Source: Diaporthe sp. PMI_573 (lineage: Eukaryota > Ascomycota > Sordariomycetes > Diaporthales > Diaporthaceae). Taken from it: DNA of 64,000 nucleotides. Shown piece by piece: positions 10,214-20,000 of this stretch; position 1 is the first letter of the stretch; every line of letters begins with the position of its first letter. The notes under the pieces are model-generated. The model was not told the origin of the DNA. It worked only from the letters and a program-made list of their open reading frames with translations, and made no database searches. The stretch covers positions 310,001-374,000 of the forward strand of contig JAJTUP010000051.1 in NCBI GenBank assembly GCA_021399435.1. Reading direction: 5' to 3'. The position numbers and the translations under genes were made by a program.

Positions 10214-10971
10214 CTTCTTCTTCTCCTTGTCCTTCTTCTTCTTCTTCGTCTTCTTCCTCGTCGTCGTCGTCGTCTTCGTCGTCGTCGCTGTCGTCGCTGT
10301 CGCCCGAGCATTCCAAACAAAAGGGAGAACCATGGGGGGCTCGAATCGCTGGGTAAATGGTTTGTTGACCGTCTCTCAACTTGCTCCTTCCCCCGGGAAC
10401 TGGCGCTCTTGCTGTGTTCACTGGGGAAGGTGCGGCTGGCTCAACGTCTTAGGCCCTCGCGGGTGCTCACAATGGCCGGAAACACTCGCTGTGATACGGC
10501 CAGTCTTAGCAGGAAACTGGGAAGTGGCAGGCCATCCTTGTTTTTAGGAAGGTCCCAAGTGTCGCCTCCACGGGTGCAGCTGTTGAGCTCACCCCGGAGA
10601 AGCTGCGCTCCTTTGGTGACGATCAGAAGCAGCGCTCGTGTAGTGATTTCCTCTTGTCTACAGCGATCAGTGCCTAGGATACTGAAAGGCTTTCAGGGGA
10701 CCCTCAGGGCAAGTTCACTATTCAATCGAAGCAGCTCCACGACGTCTTGATGAAGAATATCAGGAGCAAGCTGGTCGGAATGGAACGTCTGAATCTGGGT
10801 CTGGGCCTGGGCCCATCGTTTTTGTCGGCGGATGGGGATCTTGACACTCACGCATGAAGGCCTAGTTGCAGTATTCTGATTGTTGTAACTAAATAAGAAA
10901 AGGTGCTATGTACAGAGGCCAGCGGGTTCCATCCGAAACTACCGTGATCTATGAACCTATCTAGAAGCTAT
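10214..10971. other. Intergenic with trinucleotide repeats
   Basis: The first 100 bp (10214-10310) is a run of CTT/CGT triplets with long open frames on both strands that are low-complexity artefacts. The rest has no recognisable gene. Confidence 0.4.
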
Positions 10972-11391
10972 TTAAATCGGTGTCGGCGTGTTTGCTAGAC
11001 TGCTCGCACAGTCAGTAGGGGGACTGGGGAAAAGTGGTTTACCGGGGGCCACGAAAGAGCAGTGTGCTGGAGACATACCTGTTCCACCCAAAGAGTCCTT
11101 GGCAAGATGGTCTTCAGATAGCCTGTTGCGTGTTGTGCAACGACATGACAGTCCCGAGGCGGAATCGGGCCGAGGCACTTGACCGGTCGCTAAGTTCGTG
11201 GTGGAGTGCAGCAAGACGACCGGCGCATGTTCAGCGACGATGTTGGCGGCCGGCGCAGGGAGGAGCTGCACCACGACTCGGACGTACGAGACCATGACAG
11301 ATATGGTTGCTGAGGCCGAGAGGACGCTTAGGCTGTGGACTGGCGACGTCGACGGCGGAAGGGAGAGGGCAAGCAAGAGCCTTTGAGACAT
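10972..11391 (-). CDS. Doubtful small ORF
   Basis: The ATG at 11391 sits in a good context (CACCATGT) after a CA-rich leader typical of fungal 5' UTRs and opens a 139-codon frame. It begins MSQRLLLALSLP, which could be the start of a signal peptide, followed by a hydrophobic Val-rich stretch and then a polar, Cys-poor tail. No family is recognised and codon use is weak. It may be a small lineage-specific gene or chance. Confidence 0.25.
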   Translation of the reverse strand: MSQRLLLALSLPPSTSPVHSLSVLSASATISVMVSYVRVVVQLLPAPAANIVAEHAPVVLLHSTTNLATGQVPRPDSASGLSCRCTTRNRLSEDHLAKDSLGGTGMSPAHCSFVAPGKPLFPSPPTDCASSLANTPTPI

Positions 11392-13249
11392 GGTGGGTGA
11401 CGGCAGGGAGGGTTGGTGTGCAGCGAAGTCTCTTTTGTGTGCTGCTTGTGTGATGTTGACGCTTGAAATTGACGCGGTCCCGAGTGATGAAGAAATGTAG
11501 GCCCAAAGGTTCGCGGCCGAGAATGTTGATGTTCCAAGGTTGGGGTTTCTTGACGAGTGGTTTTGGTCCGACATCTGACGGAAGGGGTGGTCAGCCACAC
11601 GGTACGAAAGAACGATTCATTCCCCACCTTGGGGACAGGAGAAAATCTACCAGAGCTCTCCGGAGTGTGCCACAACTGGAGCAGATTAGAAAAGGCCTGT
11701 GTGAGGATCAAGGCAGAGAATAGAAGTGAGAAGAGAAGAAGGCAGAGGGCGAGCGACGGGAGACGAGCGTTGGACGACGGGCGGTGGACGGTGGATGGAC
11801 GATGGACGATGGACGACGGAAGAAGGACGGAAGTTGACGGACGAGACTGAAGACTGGACAAGGTGAGTAGTTAGTTTGCTCGGCGTCCAATCTCGCTTTC
11901 CCGCAGGTCGTAAGGCAGGCAAATTGGAGCAGGACAGGTGCGAGTGATAACCTGCTTGGCGAAGATGGCAGAGCTGGGCCAGCTGCAGGACGAAGTCGAG
12001 CGAATAGTGCAAATCCCGAGAGTTTGTGCCGGCATGGGAGCTGCTGGAGGCATGGAGTTTGGGTTGTGGAGGACTCCAGAGCAGCCGTTGTATGAAAGTT
12101 GGCTGAGGTTTGACGATGAGCGTGAAAAGAAGATGGAAAGATAGAGACACAGATGATTGGACAATGGTCAGAAACGGTGGTGTGTCGTGGAGGAAGACTG
12201 CAAAGGATGACCGTGTGAAATGGTTTTGGAGGATGAATGAGGAGGATTGATGTTGACTCTGTGGTTGCAATTTACGCGACCCGGGAGAAACGATCAGGCA
12301 TCCTGAAGTCAAGGGACCTACCAAGGCACCGCCCGCCCAGGTGCTCAATCTTCATTGTAGCAGGGAAGGAGCATGGTCACTAGATTTGCTGCCTGGGCTC
12401 ACCTTCCACCGGGAACATTTGTCACACCCACATACATCAGGTAGCTCCAACCGTGGTACGATAAAACTGGAAGGTGGACCTCCAGTCGCCCAGAAGACAG
12501 CAGCACCTAAATACCTAGGTAGTGAGAGTACAGCACCTAAGTGGTGAGAGAGTTGCCCCCGCACATTCCTTATTCATGCTCAGTTTACCACTGTATGAAG
12601 GGACCGCCTACATACTGCTTAGGAAGCATATGTACACGGATTAAAAACGAAACCACACTTATTCAGGCTCCAATACCATCTTCACATGCATGTAAAAAAA
12701 AGCATCCAATATATTTAGGGGAAAATGTTGGCAGGTTGCTCTCTGATGAATCTTCTGTTCACTGATCAGTTGCTGCTGTTACTTATTTCCATCTCCGTGC
12801 ATTTCCGTGGAGGGAACAGAACCAAGTGAATTTTAGCTACAGAATAAGACAGAATGAGGCCCATATGGGTGCATATTGGACTACAAATGCTCTCCAGGAC
12901 AACTTACTGACCAGACAAGGCCTCCCCAGCTTGACAACCTTGGAAGGATCAAGAGAGTGTGGGCCACAAAGAGACACTCCTAGTTTGTTGGCATGGAACC
13001 GAGCAGAACCGCCATTACCGACCTTTCTGATCTTACCAGTTGCGCTCTAGTCAGCTTACAAATTCTTTCGACATCGGGGAAAAGATTGACCGGGCCATTT
13101 ATTATAAATTCTACTGCTGCCCCGTAGTAGTGGCTGACGCCTATGCTCGTTCCTACTCATCCTTCTATCCTGTTCTTATTGCCTCGAACCCGTGTGAGAT
13201 CGCAAATCTCTTGTACGTCGTCGCCTCCCTTCAGCCGCACTCACTCATC
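11392..13249. other. Intergenic with a short minisatellite
   Basis: About 1.9 kb without a supported gene. It includes a degenerate GGACGATGGAC-type tandem array (about 11757-11850), which accounts for the Ser/Pro-rich ORFs read on the minus strand. A pair of CACCTAA/CCTAGGTA repeats occurs near 12507-12540. Confidence 0.4.
11757..11850. repeat. Short degenerate tandem repeat (GGACGATGGAC type)
   Basis: Overlapping copies of a GGACG(A/G)TGGA-like unit can be seen by eye. It is non-coding low-complexity sequence. Confidence 0.7.
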
Positions 13250-13682
13250 ATGACCATAATCCGAGTCTCCATGTTCAAGATCCCGAAGGAAGAGGACATC
13301 GATTTCCTCTTGAGCAAGTACAAGACGCTGAGAAGCGAAGCCCGCAAGGTAAGTACATCGCGAGCAAGCATAACCTTTCCTGATTTTCTCATCACCTGTT
13401 TGAGTTGTGTTCACTTTCTCTTCCGACGTCCGCAGATCTAATCTGAGCTCTCGTTAGGACGGCGGCCCGTATATCCTGTCTATCGCGGCCGGGCGTGCCT
13501 TGCCGGACCAGCGCTCTCAGGGCTACACTTTGGTGGCCAAGACAACCTTCCGCACGCTTCAAGACATGCAGTATTACGACTCTCGGTGTGAGGCACACGC
13601 TCGGTTCAAGGAGCTCGCAGGGCCGCGGCGCACTGGCGATGTTTTGACGGTCTATTTCGAGGATGCTGTTGGGGATGCGTAG
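13250..13682 (+). CDS. Stress-responsive A/B-barrel (Dabb) domain protein
   Basis: Two exons (13250-13348 and 13458-13682) are joined in phase 0 by an intron with GTAAGT donor and CGTTAG acceptor. The 107-aa product matches a single Dabb domain in length and pattern: beta strand IIRVSMFKI, a helix (EEDIDFLLSKYKTLRSEA), PYILSIAAGRAL, the strand GYTLVAKTTF, then the helix segment ending YYDSRCEAHARFKEL and a closing VYFEDAV strand. Dabb proteins are small dimers; fungal ones include olivetolic-acid-cyclase-like and EthD-like enzymes near biosynthetic genes, but many have no known role. The start follows CATC before ATG. It lies 415 bp beyond the end of the NRPS, tail to tail, so a pathway link is plausible but unproven. 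Confidence 0.8.
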
Positions 13683-14097
13683 GAGCTCTGGATGCTGGAT
13701 CTTTGAATGTGTTGTACGTAATAATCACCGTGTGCATAGCTGCGGCCGTGAGATTGAATTTATTGAATTTGGTCGTGATTTCCTTCCTGCTTTGAATCTG
13801 TGCCACGGCCATACCTTGCTCGCGTAACAACGACTTGGCTTCTCCCCAAACCCACCGCACGCGTAAGTAAGCATGTTGAGTTCGCGTATTTGTAAGTGAG
13901 GCGTTTCATAACTCAACAAGTTCAAGTTCCAGTGAATTCGGGTGGCAAATGCGTAGAAAGCAAAAACGTGATATTTGTGGTTTAAAGGAAAATCTATCTG
14001 TGGCTTTTGTGAGGTTATTGAAAGACAAGAAAGTCTAGACCAATTATGTGTTCCAGAATATTCGCAAAAGAAAGAGAAAGCAAAATAGGTAATTATT

Positions 14098-17000
14098 TCA
14101 GGCGGGGATGATGGTAGCAATGCTGCTCCTGGAGTGCGCGAGCATATTCTCCAAGATGCTCCTGAACAAGCCCGCCACACGTTCGATATCCCCCTCCTCG
14201 GGCCCAAAGATTCGCGGGTCATACTTGAACTTGAGCCTGTACCCGGCCGGCGTCTTCGACACCTCCAGGTGCAGCGCGTAGTCCATCGGCATCCGCACGC
14301 GGCTAAGCCCCATGACGATCCACCGCATATGCCTGTCGACGACGCCGCCCGCGGGCGCCGCGGGCTCGAAAGGCTGGAAGAGGAACAGCGCCCGGGCGGC
14401 GTCGGCGCCCCGGCGCCCGCCGTAGATGTCATCCAGCCCGACGTTCCCGTGCTCCGTCGCCCGCCAGAACAGGTCCTGCGTGGCCCGCAGGAGACCCCGC
14501 AGCCCCTCGCGAGGTTCGAAGGACGTGCGGAACGGCAAAAAGTTGGCGCAGGTGCCCGCGATGGCCTGGGCGTCCTCCATGGCCACGTTGCGCCCTGTGA
14601 TGAGGTTGTCGTAGACGACGTCGTTGCGGCCGCTGAGGCGGGCCAGCAGCAGGGAGAAGGCGGTCTGGAAGACGATCGGGGCGGTCACGCCGCACGTGGA
14701 TGCGAAAAGGTCGGCCTGTCGGTCCACCGTTGCCGTGTATACGTGGCTCGCGGATGGATCGGTGATGGTGCCTGGGAACGGGGGAGGGCTGTCGCGCAGA
14801 AGAGTCTCCCAGAACTCGAGTGATGGTTGACGGTCTCCCGTGGCCAAGTGCGTCACGAAATCCCCAAACGGGACCGTCGGGGGCGGTGGGAGGCCGTTGT
14901 AGAGCGCCTTGAACTCGTCATCAAATATCCGCAGCAGGGTTCCGTCGTACATGGCATGATGGATGTGGATGAGCAGCTCGCGGGTACCGTCGGCGAGGAC
15001 CAGAAGGCGGTACTTGACGAATGGCTTGTTGCCCACGGTGAAGCCTTTGTCCCAGCTCCTCTGTATGTAGTCTTCCTTGGCATCGGCGTCGCGCACCTGA
15101 ACCACCTCGAGGTCGAGGGCTGGGTTCTGCAACACCACCTGGCTCCAGACCCCGGCCGTCTTCAGCCAGACCGAGCGGAGAATCTCGTTCCTCGCCGTGA
15201 GCTCCGTCGTCAGCTGGACCCAGGTGTCGAAGTCGATCTCTTCCGGGAGAGGCCTGACTGCTTGGCAGTTCCAGAACTGCCCAGGCTTCTCGGCACGGAC
15301 CAGGAAGTCCTGGATGCCCGGAACAACGGGGTAGATGACTTCAACATCGGCTTCGTGAATCCCAGAGCGCCCTAGCTCTGCGGCCATCTCGGCCGACATC
15401 GTGAGCGAGGCCCGAGGCACAACGCCGTGGCTCTTCGTATCCAGCGGCCTCATCCGCCTTGCCATATCTTGCAAGAGTGGGAAAGCGAGGGTGTCCCCTA
15501 CCGCCAGGGAATATCCATTGCTCCTGGCTCGGCCAACGAGGTTGATGGCGGCGATTGAGTCACCTCCGTGAGCCAGGAACGAGCTCGTTGCGCTGATGGC
15601 CGAGCAGGGCTTCCTGAAGAGGTCCGCCCACAGAGATTGCAATAGGACCTCCTCTGTTGTTTCTGCCGCGACATAGTCGGCACTAGAGTCTGTGCCGGCA
15701 TACTCCTGGAGCATCTCCGGAGAGAGCTCCCGGACCCACGCTGTCAGCTTCTTGCGGTCCGTCTTTCCTGATGCCAGCAGTGGCAGTGAGGTAACGGGGA
15801 TCCACAGCGTCGGCACCATGTACGGTGGCAGGCTCGTCAGCTTGACCCCAGTGGCCGTCAGCGCCTCCACGTGCTCTGGTGAAGGGGGCAAGAGTCCCTC
15901 AGGGCTGCCCGGGCCCGCGCCACCAGAGGCCATGACCATGGCACAGCAGGCGACTATCGTCGGCATGCCCTGAAACTCATGCACCACCACTGCGGCATCC
16001 CGCACGAGACCAGTTCGCTGGATGGCGCTCTCGATCTCGCCCATCTCGATGCGGTGGCCGTGGATCTTGACCTGGCTGTCTATGCGGCCAAGGCACCGCA
16101 TCCGGCCATCCAGGAGCCACCGCACCAGGTCGCCGGTCCTGTAGACCCTCTCGCCGTGCCGGGTGACGAACGCCTTGGCCGTGGCGTCGGGCCTGTTCAG
16201 GTAGCCCCTTGCCAGCTGCGGCCCCGCGAGGCAGAGCTCCCCGACTGCGCCGTACGGCACCTCTCTGAGCCCGTTTGTTTCCAGGATGAGGGCACGGACA
16301 TTCCGAAGCGGCCGGCCGATAATGCGCGCGTCCTCTCCTGCATTTATATGCCCCACGACAGAGAGTACCGACGCCTCGGTCGGCCCGTAGCAGTTCATGA
16401 CAGTGCAACCCCTGGTGGTCCATGCCTCTGCCAGGTCTTGAGGGACTGGCTCGCCGGCGAGGTAGATTCCCTCCACGCCCGGTACCTCATCCGGCCGCAG
16501 AAGCTTCGCTACAGTAGGGGTTATGAATAGTCGGGTGACAACCATGTCGTTGATCACCTTGGCCAGGTCAGACAGCATGGCTTCCATGGGCGCCATGCAG
16601 AGCGTCGCGCCGACGCCGAGCATGCAGAAGATGTCGCTGACGGACACATCGAAGACGAAGTTGGAGAACTGGAGGAGGCGCCAGCCGGGCTCGACCGACT
16701 CGGCCTCGATGATGCTGTCGATGCCGGCGGAGATGGCCCCGTGAGAGACGAGAACGCCTTTGGGCAGTCCTGTTGAACCGGACGTGTAAATACAATATGC
16801 CAGACAGTCTGCTTCCAGGCCCACTTCAGCTGCGTCCAGGGGCGCGGAGTCGAGCTGGGAAGACTCAATGGCGTATACGTCCACCACGTCCGCGGCACAA
16901 GATTCGGTGTCAAAGATGCCCCTCAGGTTCTCGTCCGTGAGAACCACAGTGGCCGACACGTCCTCGACGATGAAGTTATTTCTCTCCGGCGGGTTATCCG

Positions 17001-20000
17001 GGTCCAGGGGCACAAACGCTGCCCCGGCCTTGAGCACGGCGAGCGTTGCGACGATGGCCTCAATCGACTTTGGCAGACAGATTGGCACTAGACTCCCTGG
17101 ACCCAGACCCTTGGACCGCAGGAAACGCGCCACCTGGTTGGCTCGTCCGTCGAGCTGCCCATATGTGCAGCTTACCGACGGTCCATACTGAATTGCCGTT
17201 CGGTCTGGACAAGATGCCGAGACCTCCTCGAACTTGCTGTGTAGCAAGGCAGGGTGGTGCCCTGCTGGAGGACTCAGTCTGTTGAGGTGTGATCGTTCGG
17301 GAGGGGTGATAATGTCCATGTCGGCGATGCGTTTCGTGCTGTCCTCGAGGATGCCCTCCATTATGGAGGCAAACTCCTGCACCAGGAACTCTGTTCTGGT
17401 CGGATCCAATGTGCCGCTCAGCCCAACCACAAAGTGGCCCGGCGCGGCTGGGTCTTCTTGAAGCTCAAGGCCTGTGTAGCCGGTCTGCCAGATGGGCTTG
17501 TCTCCATATGGCTTCAGCAGAGGAGTCTTGTCTGCGAGTCGCCCATCTTGGTTTACGACGAGGAAGTTTACCAGCGTATCAAAGAGATCGGAGGAATGCC
17601 CTCCTGCCCGCAGCGACCTGCGAAGGCCGTGTTGGGCATGTTCGGCCAAGTCCCACAGCGCCCCTTGCACATGCGATAGACCCTGGGCGATGTCCATTCC
17701 GTCTTCAAACCGCACACGGAGCGGGACAGTTGTCAGCGTCGGGCCGTTCAGCTGCTGTACGCCTTGGACGGGCACATCCCGCCCGGATAGTGTGATGGCA
17801 AAGGTCACATCCAGGTTGCCAGTATGTTTGGCCAGGACGATGGCCCAGGTCAGGTAGAGAAGCACACCTATGGAGAAGCCTGTACTGGATGTGAACTCGC
17901 GGATGTCCCCGGCAATAGGCCGTCGCGATGATGTGTTTGGGGCGCATGGCTGCTCTGCCCCCAGTTGTGTTGTAGCTGCGCCTTCAAGATACTGTGCCCA
18001 GAATTGGTCCATCTTGTCCTTGTCCAATGATTCTGCATAACTTACAAAAGAGTTGAACTGTGGCCTCGGTACTGGGGTGAGGCCTCGGTATATGTCCGAT
18101 GCGTCTTCGAACAGAAACTGCGAGGACCAAAAGTCGAATATGGCGTGGTGCATGCTAACGACAAGTAACGAGCGGTTGAGAACCGTCACTTTGATGGCTG
18201 ATTCGGCCACGTCCATACTGCCCTCGAGGCGTCGAGTGAAGTCCTGGAGGGAGAAATCAGGATCATTTCCATGGTTAACAAACTCCCAGGGTAAATTGAA
18301 GTGCTTTCTGACTGCCTGGGCGAATCCTGCTCCGCTCGGGGTGAATACAGAGCGGTAGATGGAGTTCTCGTCGACCACCTTTTGGAACGCCACCTGCAGC
18401 TTAGTCCAGTCAATACTTTGCGCATTCACAGAAAAGATGCGAGTGTAGACGTAGCCGCCAATGGTAGCATTTGCAGAGATAATGCCGGACTGCAACTCGG
18501 TCGCCGGGTACACGTCGTCGTACTGGTCCACATCCAGCGTGAAATCGCTTGGTTTCAGGCTGAAAGGGGTCACGTCAACAAATGCTCCGGCATCGTTGCG
18601 TGTCATTGCTTGCGCCGCCTGTGTCAGCGACTCGGCACGCATCAGGTCGCCGAGCGACACGACCCAGTCCACCGCCACGAGCTCGGCGATGACCCCCAAG
18701 GCCTTAAGGGAGTCACCCCCCAGCTCAAGGAACGCATGCCGCCTGCTTATAGAGCCGAGAGGGAGACAGAGGACCTTCGACCACACGGACCGGAGTGTCT
18801 CCTCAGCCTCGCCCTGGCAGACCTCCTGCTCTGCGCTTGAAAGCGCCCGGGAAGAGCTCCGGATCAGGTCGTCACGCTCCATAGCCTTCACCTGATTTCT
18901 CAGGCTTCGGATCTCCGTCTTTCCGTTGGCGCTGCGAGGCAGTGCGTCGAGGCGAACCCAGTACCTTGGCACCATGTAGATGGGAAGGGAAGACGCAGCG
19001 ACGCCGCGGAGCCTTGTGACCAGGTCAGGCCACTGCGCGGCAGCGTCTGCGGCTGCGCCATCCCGCACCGCAGGGACAACCATTGCCACCAGGGCCGTAT
19101 CGGCATCGCCCTTCACTGAGCATGCAACGACGGCTGCATCCTCGACTCCGTCCTGGACGCGGACCAGAGCCGCGATCTCCCCCGGCTCGACCCTCTGGCC
19201 GTTGATCTTGGCCTGGAAGTCTATGCGGCCGACGATCTCGATAGATCCGTCCCCGTGGCGCACGGCCATGTCTCCGGTCCTGTACAGGGTTGCGCCCTCG
19301 GTGAAAGGACTGGGCACAAAGGACCGCGCCGTCTCCTCGGGCTTGTTGATGTAGCCGCTGGCGAGCTGCGGGCCCTCGAGGCACAGCTCGCCCGCGACGT
19401 GCAGGGGCGTCAGCTCCACCGTGCCGGCGTCGAGCACGAAGGCCGCGGTGGTGTCCGAGGGCCGGCCCAGCACGTTTGGGCCCCTGTCGTCACCCGGTTG
19501 CCCCAGGGCCCTGCCAAAGGAAAGCTGAGTGCACTCGCTGAGCCCGTAGCCGTTGCGAAGATCCTCAACGTGGCCGGCCCATCGGTCCACAACGGACTGG
19601 TCCACCCGTTCGCCAGTCAGCGTGATGCGCTTCAGGGTGGGCATGCTCTCAGGATCGAGCAGCCCAATGGTGGAGGATGTAATGCCCAGTTTGTTGATCC
19701 TCATCTCGTTGATAACCTGCTTCAGGGAGGTGTGGAGGGTTGAGCGGCTGGCTGTGCAGAGGCACGCACCGTGTGCGAGAGTTGACAGGATGGACCGCTG
19801 GGCGGCTGAGAACACCGGGTTATAGAAGAGCAAAGCCCTGGTTCCGACAGCCTCAGACGCACAGGCGATGCCCGAGGCGGCGACACGGTGCGAGATGTCG
19901 ACTCCCTTGGGACTTCCTTGTGTGCCGGAAGTGTAGATGATGTAGGCAGTTGTCTCCGGCTTAACATCGAGATCTAGGTTGGCCTCTTGGCGTCCCTCCT

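Noticed and set aside
9455..10333. 292- and 195-codon minus-strand frames full of Arg/Glu/Gly/Lys
   Set aside because: Low-complexity translation of CT and CTT repeats outside the two coherent segments.
10203..10547. Plus-strand ORF with a Phe/Val-rich start
   Set aside because: Reads the CTT/CGT repeat as a false hydrophobic stretch.
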